A program made the translations under genes and the position numbers. Source: an uncultured Persicitalea sp. (GTDB lineage: Bacteria; Bacteroidota; Bacteroidia; Cytophagales; Spirosomataceae). From it: a stretch of 10,801 nucleotides of DNA. The stretch lies in NCBI GenBank assembly GCA_950075905.1, contig CATMVR010000097.1, forward strand, positions 1 to 10,801, in the 5' to 3' direction. Below, piece after piece: positions 1 to 5,669 of this stretch (within the stretch, counting starts at the first letter, position 1; each line of letters begins with the position of its first letter). The notes beneath the pieces are model-generated. The model was not told the DNA's origin and did not search any database. It saw nothing but the letters and a program-made list of their open reading frames with translations.

Positions 1-55
1 CTAAGATGACCTCCATAGACCTCTAATTTCTGCAACCTACTTTTTACTGTGGATT

Positions 56-262
56 TTATTTACCTTTAAACTGCCGGAATCGTGCTGAAATTGCTTTAAA
101 GCGATTCTCCAAACACAGGAGATGAACTTTTAAAAAAATCCCATCGAAATTTTTTAATTTTTTCATGACAAAATTTTTGTCCGAAAAAAAAATCAAAAAA
201 TTTTCTGACAAACTTTCGAAAAAAATATTTTTCCAAGAAGGATTTTCATTTAAAATGATCAA
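56..262 (-). other. Short ORF in left palindrome arm, coding status doubtful
   Basis: A 68-codon open frame starts at a TTG beside the palindrome centre and runs outward to a TAA at 56-58. An internal ATG begins a 36-residue C-terminal part (MKKLK...RFRQFKGK) that is also present in the right arm. The predicted product is rich in Phe, Lys and Asn, as expected from A/T-rich DNA. It has no recognisable domain, and no ribosome binding site is visible. In the right arm the equivalent upstream half is frameshifted by a two-base indel, so only the C-terminal half is shared. It may be chance coding in a structural repeat. I list it because the same frame is open in both arms. Confidence 0.2.
77..122. 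other. Nested small inverted repeats inside the palindrome arm
   Basis: GAATCG (77-82) pairs with CGATTC (102-107) and encloses GCTTTAAAGC (93-102), itself a palindrome. Next to it TCTCC (106-110) can pair with GGAGA (118-122). The same elements recur in inverted order in the right arm at about 426-472. This is among the best conserved parts of the two arms and the least A/T-rich. It could fold as a compact RNA or cruciform substructure, but no known RNA family is recognised. Confidence 0.4.
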
Positions 263-377
263 AAAAAAATTGGATCAATTTTTTGTTTGATCATTTTAAA
301 TAAAAATCCTTCTTGGAATTTTTTTTTCGAAAGTGTTTCAGATTTTTTTGATTTTTTTTTCGGACAAAAATTTTGTC

Positions 378-488
378 ATGAAAAAATTAAAAATTTTCGA
401 TGGGATTTTTTTTAAAGTTCATCTCCTGTGTTTGGAGAATCGCTTTAAAGCAATTTCAGAACGATTCCGGCAGTTTAAAGGTAAATAA
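378..488 (+). other. Mirror 36-codon ORF in right palindrome arm, doubtful
   Basis: An ATG at 378-380 opens a 36-codon frame ending in TAA at 486-488. Its peptide matches the C-terminal 36 residues of the left-arm ORF except for three positions (I/N, F/L, E/A). The three base differences across this stretch are all non-synonymous, so there is no sign of selection on the protein. The peptide is basic and includes RFRQFKGK at its end. No family is recognised. It reads outward from the palindrome centre, opposite to the left-arm copy. It may be simply a by-product of conserved nucleotide structure. Confidence 0.2.
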
Positions 489-602
489 AATCCAGGCAAA
501 AAAGTAGTTTGCAGAAATTAGAGGATTCATGGAGGTCTGGCCAGTCACCTTAGATCTGACTATGATGTCCAGTCCAGTGTTTTTTTTGGGTTTTCCGAAA
601 AC

Positions 603-633
603 CTAAAAAAAATTCGCCGCCCTTCGGGCGGCG
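603..633 (-). terminator. Rho-independent terminator for the batD transcript
   Basis: An 8-base G/C stem (615-622 with 626-633, CGCCGCCC/GGGCGGCG) closes a three-base loop. On the minus strand it is followed by AA and then an eight-base U run (612-605). That is a classic intrinsic terminator for transcripts arriving from batD. On the plus strand there is no U run after the stem, so it should act in one direction. The U run also forms one side of a second A/T hairpin (580-612). Confidence 0.85.
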
Positions 634-695
634 TTCCAAAATCATGGTATTTTGAAGCTAAACACACTATAAATCAATGTTTTCACCTTGCAGCC

Positions 696-716
696 CGCCG
701 CAGGCGCGATTTTTTT
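696..716 (+). terminator. Weak possible plus-strand terminator
   Basis: CGCC (696-699) and GGCG (703-706) can form a short stem over a GCA loop, followed on the plus strand by GCGA and seven T residues (710-716). The stem is only four base pairs. If active it would stop transcripts leaving the palindrome region towards batD. Confidence 0.25.
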
Positions 717-790
717 GTTGAGTTTTTAGCTTTATTATTGAAAATTTCTTTGTTTTTTTGAAGATTTTGGAAAATATTTTTGAAAATCTA

Positions 791-850
791 CCTAAAATTT
801 TTTCGATCTGCCTAAAAGATTTTCCCCAAACCTAAAAAAAAATGAATTTT
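791..850. repeat. Degenerate 20-base tandem repeat starting CCTAAAA
   Basis: CCTAAAA begins at 791, 811 and 831, an exact 20-base period. The first seven bases of each unit are identical. The rest is loosely alike: an A/T run, often containing a TTTTC- or ATTTT-like core. The third unit overlaps the batD stop codon and final codons. A fourth, isolated copy of the motif lies at 602-608. Confidence 0.5.
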
Positions 851-2289
851 TTTATTTGAAGATTTCTGAAAAAAATGTGATTTTTTCTGAAAATCCAAAT
901 CATTATTCCTAACAGCGCTATCACTACCAGATTGGTCATATGCCTGGTAATAGTCTGGTAATCCACATAATCGCCGCTGGTGTCAAGTGCCTCTATATTG
1001 TCGTAAATGGAATTGCTTTTATCCCCGGCCAGCCCCACATTGCTCAGGTTTTCTCCCACCACCTGTATTGTCTTCTCAGACCGTAGTGTATCGTAGCGCG
1101 ATTTTTTGGGGTCAAAGTAAATCCATTGAAAGTAGCGCCCCAAGGGGTAGGTACCTTTCTGTTTTGCCACGATAAAATAATCAAATGTCTTCTCTCCCCG
1201 TACCTTTTCGTAGCTACGCCGTACCGTTTGGTTCACATCCGGTGGATAAAAATCAAACGCTTTACTAGCGGGTACATCCGGAGCCGTGATGGTAGCCAGG
1301 TTGCCCTCCCCTTCAATCGTAAACAGGTAGCGAAGGCTTTCACCGGAGGATAGTAGCTTTTTGGTAAGCTCTTCGCGTAGCGCGTAGCTTCCTACGGCAA
1401 TCTGATCACGCAGCGGATGCGGTGGCAGGGGTTTTATCAATACCCGCGTGGGTTTGGAATAAAACGTCCTGATTGATTTTTTTCGGTCTTCGTCGCCCGG
1501 CTGTCCGTTCAGAACCAGCATAGAAAGCCCCACTGCCGGGAAGGAGACCGTTTGCCGGGTAAATGGAAAAAACATGGCCTGGTACATCTGGTACTCTGTG
1601 TAGCGGCGACCCCGAATGCTCACTTCCCGCTGAATAATTTCCTCAATCCCTACATTCTCCTCCCAGCAGGTAGCTGGCCGAAGTTTTTTCAGAATGGATT
1701 TCAATTGGGTGTCCAGCTGGTAAAAATCCATTTCAATCGGGGCGCTTTTGGCCACATACAAAGACATACGCAAGGCAAAGCCTTCCTGAACGTATACGAT
1801 GGATTTCGTGGTTCTGACTGATAAAAATACATCATCTGAGGCAGTTTCCTCCTCCGAAGCAACTATTTTCGCCTCTTCTTCTTTTTTTTCAGTAGAAACA
1901 GCCTCCTTTTCCCCTTTCCTGAATAGAAGCGTTAAACCGTCTGATTTGATTTTGGTTCCGTCTACCACTACCACAAAGGGCGGAATCTCATACTTACCCT
2001 CCTCAATAGCAAAGTACTGCTGACTTATCGTTTGTACAAGTACAGTTTTACCGCTGATTGTGCTTGTGGTGCTCGTTGCGGAGGCACTCCGTTTTTCCAG
2101 GCCCTTTAATTCCGGAAATTGAACCGACGGCCGGTTCACATTGTTTTTTACAACGACCGACAAGATAAAAGGCTGGGATAAGGTGAGATTTTGTTTTCCT
2201 GTTTCCACGCTTATTTCCGGGCTTTCCTGCTGCTGTGCAGCTACCTGAAAGAAGCTCAAAAATATGATTATGAAAACATATATTTTCAT
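832..2289 (-). CDS. batD: BatD-like membrane protein
   Basis: A 485-residue protein resembling BatD, the envelope member of the Bacteroides aerotolerance (Bat) system. Residues 1-18 form a signal peptide ending VAA before a Gln-rich start. Residues 24-125 form a first beta-rich BatD domain, with a PEISVETGKQNLTLSQPF segment typical of the family. Residues 125-152 are a charged Glu/Lys linker, and 153-425 form a second Ig-like/BatD region. A single membrane helix follows at about 450-467. Topology would be periplasmic with a short cytoplasmic tail. The last 18 residues are Phe/Ile/Lys-rich and come from A/T-rich repeat-like DNA, so the natural C-terminus may have been altered. It is shorter than the roughly 600 residues I recall for Bacteroides BatD. 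No moxR, batA, batB, batC or batE lies in the window. It is transcribed alone, divergent from the small gene at 2394 and ending at the terminator at 603-633. Family assignment is by pattern recognition. Confidence 0.8.
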   Translation of the reverse strand: MKIYVFIIIFLSFFQVAAQQQESPEISVETGKQNLTLSQPFILSVVVKNNVNRPSVQFPELKGLEKRSASATSTTSTISGKTVLVQTISQQYFAIEEGKYEIPPFVVVVDGTKIKSDGLTLLFRKGEKEAVSTEKKEEEAKIVASEEETASDDVFLSVRTTKSIVYVQEGFALRMSLYVAKSAPIEMDFYQLDTQLKSILKKLRPATCWEENVGIEEIIQREVSIRGRRYTEYQMYQAMFFPFTRQTVSFPAVGLSMLVLNGQPGDEDRKKSIRTFYSKPTRVLIKPLPPHPLRDQIAVGSYALREELTKKLLSSGESLRYLFTIEGEGNLATITAPDVPASKAFDFYPPDVNQTVRRSYEKVRGEKTFDYFIVAKQKGTYPLGRYFQWIYFDPKKSRYDTLRSEKTIQVVGENLSNVGLAGDKSNSIYDNIEALDTSGDYVDYQTITRHMTNLVVIALLGIMIWIFRKNHIFFRNLQIKKFIFF

Positions 2290-2367
2290 CTTTTGAATAC
2301 GTTGTATTAATTGGAACGGAAGTTATATGCCATACTCTGGCGCTTTCATTCTCTTCATCCTAAACCC

Positions 2368-2394
2368 CAAAACTAAGTATTACTATGGCCTCAA
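2368..2394 (-). promoter_or_regulatory. Candidate batD promoter
   Basis: On the minus strand TAGTTTTG (2375-2368) matches the Bacteroidota -7 element TAnnTTTG. An upstream ATTG (TTG at 2394-2392) lies about 16 bases away and could be the -33 element. The transcript would start about 70 bases before the batD ATG. The site overlaps the start of the divergent small gene, so the two may interfere. Confidence 0.35.
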
Positions 2395-2591
2395 TGTTAG
2401 AGTATATTAAAATAATTCTGCAAAAGGTTAGCTTTGACCGCAGGTTATTTGAAAAAGAACTTCGCAAAGCAATTCGAATGCTAATGCCTGATGAGGTTAA
2501 ACGATTGAAAGCCTGGTGCTACGAGCGATTCAGCTCCGTGCACCTCCCAGTTTTAAACAACTGCTTTACCATAGTCAATCCTACTGTGTAG
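2394..2591 (+). CDS. Small conserved hypothetical protein, 65 residues
   Basis: A small basic protein with an amphipathic helical N-terminal part of about 45 residues (MLEYIKIILQKVSFDRRLF, then EKELRKAIRMLMPDEVKRLKA in alternating acidic and basic character) ending in a WCYERF motif. This resembles short hypothetical proteins of Cytophagales that start MxEYIKxxLQKVSF. An upstream in-frame ATG at 2385 would add only Met-Ala-Ser; I prefer the ATG at 2394 because of that family start. No signal peptide or membrane helix is visible. The last 18 residues after the WCYERF motif look less ordered. It is divergent from batD and converges on the TPR gene across the palindromic terminator at 2613-2654. 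Function is unknown. No clear ribosome binding site is seen. Confidence 0.6.
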   Translation: MLEYIKIILQKVSFDRRLFEKELRKAIRMLMPDEVKRLKAWCYERFSSVHLPVLNNCFTIVNPTV

Positions 2592-2612
2592 GATACTTTC
2601 ATATCTTTGTGT

Positions 2613-2654
2613 AACGAATGAAGGTCCCGGGATATCCCGGGACCTTCATTCGTT
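2613..2654. terminator. Perfect 42-base palindrome, bidirectional terminator
   Basis: The 21-base arms are perfectly complementary and centred on GATATC (2631-2636), with TCCCGGGA-type G/C cores on either side. It sits 21 bases after the stop of the plus-strand small gene and 26 bases after the TPR stop on the minus strand. That is the expected place for a shared terminator of convergent genes. The flanking A/T bases are folded into the stem (AACGAATGAAGG with CCTTCATTCGTT), and U runs beyond the stem are short, so efficiency rests on the very stable hairpin. Confidence 0.75.
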
Positions 2655-2680
2655 TATAAGCCAATCTACCGATCAGCCTA

Positions 2681-4399
2681 TTATTTTTGCTTGGGTGCCG
2701 TGGTATTGGGGGTAGCCAGAGCCATTCCCAATGCCTGCTTCGCAGTTTGGTTGTCGGGGTCTACCTGCAATAGCTTTTCCCAATAGGCCTTTTCCTTCGC
2801 TTCATCCTTCACGGCCGTCTTATAGTAGTAGGCCAGATAGCTATAAGCCAATTTGAGATAGCTTTTGAAATTACTGGCACCGTCCTTTTCTGCCATTTCG
2901 GCAAATTTCTCGTAGTATGGGGCAGAAATCCCCTTGTCGATGTTTTCCTGACGATCGTACGCATTGTATAGCGAGCTGGCGCGCCAGTAGTAGGTATAGG
3001 GCCAATCGGGCTGTTTTGTACCAGCTTGAGCAAAAGCGGTATCTGCTTTCAGATACAATTCTTTCTTCTGCGTTGCCAGCGATGCGCTATCGGCCGTAGC
3101 TGAGTCTGGTACAGCTATCTGGCCAGCTCCCTGGAAATACGACAGCCCCTGCTGGAAGTAATCGTTGGTAGAGGCTTTGGTGGTATCCATGCTGATACCC
3201 TTATCGTAAGCTTGGGCAGCCTTAATGTAATCCTTGTTCTTGTAGTACAGATTGGCCATTTCCTTGAAGGTATTCGCCGACTCGGTTACGTTAGTGTCGA
3301 GTTCAGCACCCTTCACAAGGTACTCCATTCCCTTTTCCGTATATTCTCCTTCGGTAGCCATTTTATTGTAGGCACGGCCCAGGTACTTGTAATCGTCTGA
3401 GATCACTTTCTCGGGAGCTTCCTTAATAAAAGCTTCTAGGTTGGATATGGCTTTGTCCATGTCGTTGGTCTTGTAGTAAGCCCAGCCGTACATACGCTTC
3501 AGGATGGAATCATCGAGTTTTCCTTTAATGCTCTCTAGCAGTTCTAGGGAACGGCTGTACTCATCGGAGATAAAAGCAAACTGAGCCGCACGGAGTACCA
3601 ATCTAGGATCGGTATTGCCACTTTTCTGAATATACATGTCATAGTTTTCGGCTGCCCGCTTGTACTGCTGGGCAAGGAAATAAAGTTCAGCCAGATCCTT
3701 GTAAGCCGGGGCATAGTCTGGATCAGCCTCAATAGCTTTTTTATAATAATCCAGCGCCTGATTGTAGCTCTTTCCACGCAGATAGATCTGCCCGATACGG
3801 TTATTAGCAACCGCATAGTTGGGTTTAGCCATCAAAGCGTACTCATACGCCGTCACGGCGGGGCCTCCCTCGTTTTTACCGGCCAGGATATCTCCTTTGA
3901 CGATAAAAGCATCAGCCAGCGACCGGTCGCGCTTTACAGCTTCGTCCAGCAGGCGGATTGCCTCGGCAGGGTCGCTGTTTTTTTCGAACAGACTGTATGC
4001 CTCACCAGCACGGAAAAGTACTACTGCATCTTTGCCCCGCGTCTTCTTCTCTGCAAGAGCAATCAGTTCGTCCGCTTTGGCACGGTCACCCTTTCCAAGA
4101 GCCACGGTGGCAAGGCCTACCATATTGAGATAACTTTTGTCATCCAGCTCTAAACCCTTTTCGAAGGCTTTCTGTGCTTCGTCGAGTTGGTTGGTGCGGA
4201 CATAAAAATAGCCAAGATTGTAGTAACTCTCGGGTGAGGCACTACTTTCTGCTAATTTGGTGAAAACTTCCTTTGCTTTTTGGGGACGCTCCGCGTTCAA
4301 CTGATCGAAGCCCTCCTGTGCGGTTTGCGCAAACGCCATTGTGAGCGTTACCAAACTCAAAGTCAGTATTCCAATTAAGTTTTTCAATTTAGTATTCAT
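2681..4399 (-). CDS. Periplasmic TPR-repeat protein, last gene of the TonB operon
   Basis: A 572-residue protein with a signal peptide (residues 1-24, ending AFA before Gln) followed by tandem tetratricopeptide repeats over most of its length. Clear repeat units include those with ASPESYYNLGYFYVRTNQLD, NYAVANNRIGQIYLRGKSY and DYAPAYKDLAELYFLAQQY. Roughly eight to ten helical pairs are present. The C-terminus is Thr/Pro/Lys-rich. No catalytic motif is seen. TPR arrays hold protein complexes together, so the likely role is a scaffold in the periplasm or at a membrane. It follows the PstS-like gene by 82 bases, a gap with its own promoter-like element, and ends 26 bases before the palindromic terminator. 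A PstS-like plus TPR pair behind exbB-exbD-exbD-tonB is an arrangement I recall from other Bacteroidota, which supports a shared function. The exact role is unknown. Confidence 0.85.
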   Translation of the reverse strand: MNTKLKNLIGILTLSLVTLTMAFAQTAQEGFDQLNAERPQKAKEVFTKLAESSASPESYYNLGYFYVRTNQLDEAQKAFEKGLELDDKSYLNMVGLATVALGKGDRAKADELIALAEKKTRGKDAVVLFRAGEAYSLFEKNSDPAEAIRLLDEAVKRDRSLADAFIVKGDILAGKNEGGPAVTAYEYALMAKPNYAVANNRIGQIYLRGKSYNQALDYYKKAIEADPDYAPAYKDLAELYFLAQQYKRAAENYDMYIQKSGNTDPRLVLRAAQFAFISDEYSRSLELLESIKGKLDDSILKRMYGWAYYKTNDMDKAISNLEAFIKEAPEKVISDDYKYLGRAYNKMATEGEYTEKGMEYLVKGAELDTNVTESANTFKEMANLYYKNKDYIKAAQAYDKGISMDTTKASTNDYFQQGLSYFQGAGQIAVPDSATADSASLATQKKELYLKADTAFAQAGTKQPDWPYTYYWRASSLYNAYDRQENIDKGISAPYYEKFAEMAEKDGASNFKSYLKLAYSYLAYYYKTAVKDEAKEKAYWEKLLQVDPDNQTAKQALGMALATPNTTAPKQK

Positions 4400-4455
4400 T
4401 TCTTAACCGGGTTGAAAAAGAGATAAAAATTTGGTTTGTACTATTAAACATCTCC

Positions 4456-4463
4456 CAAAGATA
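4456..4463 (-). promoter_or_regulatory. Possible internal promoter for the TPR gene (-7 element)
   Basis: On the minus strand TATCTTTG exactly fits the Bacteroidota -7 pattern TAnnTTTG. It lies in the 82-base gap before the TPR gene and would give a leader of about 50 bases. The nearest TTGC is only 12 bases upstream, too close for a standard -33 element, so it may be weak or fortuitous. Confidence 0.35.
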
Positions 4464-4481
4464 ATAAATTGCAGAGCAACC

Positions 4482-5438
4482 CTAAAAATTTTGTTTGGTC
4501 TGAACTTCTATGTTCCTTGGGTAGGGTATCGTCGGGACAAGTCCCATTTTCTCAATCACTAATCCGCCAACGTCACGGGCAATGTAGGTCATCAGGCCAC
4601 CGCCCAAACCAGAAAACCCCTCGCGGCTTACGATATAGATAAACCGGGCCAAAGGATATTTCCCATTTCGCAGATCACGCTGAAAAGGTTGGGCGTAATC
4701 CTGAATGCCCGTTGGATTTTCCTTTTCTGACACTCCCATTACCCGTAATCCTTTTGACAACTCCCGGGTTAGGGAAGCATCTCCGTCACTGATCCAGTTT
4801 ACGCCAATGAAGCCAATAGAGGAACGGTTTTTTCGAACGTGCTCAATCACTTTTTCGTTCGAGTTGGACGTATATATCGGCAACTTCGATACTTCTTTAA
4901 TACCAAACCGTTCGATCATATAGTCCAGATTGCTGGAATTAGCATTGTCAAAGACAAGCGTGATAGGCCCTGACTGTTGGCTGCCTTCCAGCTGCGACCA
5001 ATCTTTGATCTCTCCGGAAAAAATCCGTTCCAGTTCCCCGATAGTAATCAGGCTGTCCTGATTGGCCCGGCCGGTGATAAGGGCAATACCATCAATAGCA
5101 ATTTTTTGTTCTTTCAGGCTTCCCTCCTGCTGTTTGATGATTTCCTTCTCGTCTTGGTTCAGTGCGCGACTTGTGAAGGCAATACGGGCGCTATCACGTA
5201 GCAGGGCGATAATTGCCTCCTGTTCTGGTTGAAAGGTAACATTGAAATGCGCATCCGGATAGATTCCTTCGTAGGCATGGGTAAGTGAGGATACCAACGG
5301 CCGGAACGACTCGTCGGCCGCTACGTTGATTGTACCCTGTCTGGGGTTGTCCAGATTGCCTGAGGTACACCCCCATATTCCTGCGGCACTACACATCAGA
5401 GCTATACAACTCCGATAGATCCATCTGTTTACTTTCAT
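4482..5438 (-). CDS. PstS-like periplasmic substrate-binding lipoprotein
   Basis: A 318-residue protein resembling PstS-family phosphate-binding proteins (PBP-like fold). Residues 1-23 are a lipoprotein signal with the lipobox-like IWGC at 21-24, so Cys24 would be acylated and the protein anchored to a membrane. Family-like segments include INVAADESFRPLVSSL, IAFTSRALNQDEKE, IDGIALITGR, ITIGELERIFSGEIKDWSQL and SIGFIGVNW. I chose the ATG at 5438-5436 because AAAGGA stands five bases before it. An upstream TTG at 5453 would overlap the previous stop codon as TTGA and weaken the fit to a signal peptide. No pstC, pstA, pstB or phoU is present, so classic ABC phosphate uptake is not supported by context. 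Its place behind tonB suggests a role with TonB energy coupling or the cell envelope. Ligand is not shown by sequence. Confidence 0.8.
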   Translation of the reverse strand: MKVNRWIYRSCIALMCSAAGIWGCTSGNLDNPRQGTINVAADESFRPLVSSLTHAYEGIYPDAHFNVTFQPEQEAIIALLRDSARIAFTSRALNQDEKEIIKQQEGSLKEQKIAIDGIALITGRANQDSLITIGELERIFSGEIKDWSQLEGSQQSGPITLVFDNANSSNLDYMIERFGIKEVSKLPIYTSNSNEKVIEHVRKNRSSIGFIGVNWISDGDASLTRELSKGLRVMGVSEKENPTGIQDYAQPFQRDLRNGKYPLARFIYIVSREGFSGLGGGLMTYIARDVGGLVIEKMGLVPTIPYPRNIEVQTKQNF

Positions 5439-5449
5439 AGTTTCCTTTA

Positions 5450-5662
5450 TCAATCTCGTCTAAATTCCCGTGCCCGATACCCCCGATATATTCCATAGGC
5501 GATCAGGGCAACGGCAAAAATGTAGCGGTATACGCTCCCTGTCGGCAGGAATCTAAAAGACAAGGAGGAGGTGATCAGGTAGATCCCTCCTCCTATGTAT
5601 ACGAGAGCCATGAACATCGAGGTAATAAAGCCTATTTCCTGATGAAATGGTCTTCTACTCAT
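5450..5662 (-). CDS. Small two-helix membrane protein in the TonB operon
   Basis: A 70-residue protein with two predicted membrane helices: about residues 12-31 (FITSMFMALVYIGGGIYLIT) and 45-63 (YRYIFAVALIAYGIYRGYR). Arg-rich ends (MSRRPF at the start, REFRRD at the end) suggest both termini lie in the cytoplasm. It starts seven bases after the tonB stop, and its stop lies 11 bases before the chosen start of the PstS-like gene, so translation of the three genes is probably coupled. No named family is recognised. Tight packing in the operon makes it a real gene. A role as an inner-membrane partner of the ExbB/ExbD/TonB motor or of the lipoprotein is an inference. Confidence 0.8.
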   Translation of the reverse strand: MSRRPFHQEIGFITSMFMALVYIGGGIYLITSSLSFRFLPTGSVYRYIFAVALIAYGIYRGYRAREFRRD

Positions 5663-5669
5663 ATTGGCA

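Larger units (their letters stand above)
1..553. repeat. Giant imperfect palindrome, ~270-base arms, minimal loop
   Basis: The sequence from about 1 to 272 is repeated in inverted orientation from about 276 to 553. The centre is near 274: GATC-containing A/T tracts at 256-272 pair with 276-293, leaving a loop of about three bases. Arms are roughly 90 percent identical by eye. The best stretch lies at about 52-200, paired with about 360-500, with only a few substitutions. Differences include small indels in poly-A/T runs and a block of about 10 bases (near 539-548) absent from the left arm. The outer ends read CTAAG and CTTAG, so the left arm may continue upstream of the window. Folded as DNA or RNA it would be a hairpin of about 250 base pairs. 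No transposase and no identified target duplication accompany it. The scattered arm differences argue against a simple foldback sequencing artefact. Function is unknown. Confidence 0.9.
554..831. other. A/T-rich spacer downstream of batD
   Basis: No gene is supported here. The stretch holds a T-tract/A-tract hairpin (580-612), the G/C-rich minus-strand terminator (603-633), a weak possible plus-strand terminator (696-716), and long runs of A and T. The distance from the batD stop to its terminator is about 200 bases, which is long for a simple 3' end. The motif CCTAAAA occurs at 602 and then at 791, 811 and 831. Confidence 0.6.

Noticed and set aside
1..553. CRISPR array or insertion sequence as explanation for the repeat
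   Set aside because: There is a single inverted pair rather than regularly spaced direct repeats, and no cas gene or transposase is present.
2602..2609. TATCTTTG on the plus strand just before the palindromic terminator
   Set aside because: It fits the -7 pattern, but there is no -33 partner and a transcript would run straight into the hairpin, so it is probably fortuitous.
5439..5453. TTG start for the PstS-like gene overlapping the previous stop
   Set aside because: The ATG at 5438 has AAAGGA at good spacing and yields a cleaner lipoprotein signal.
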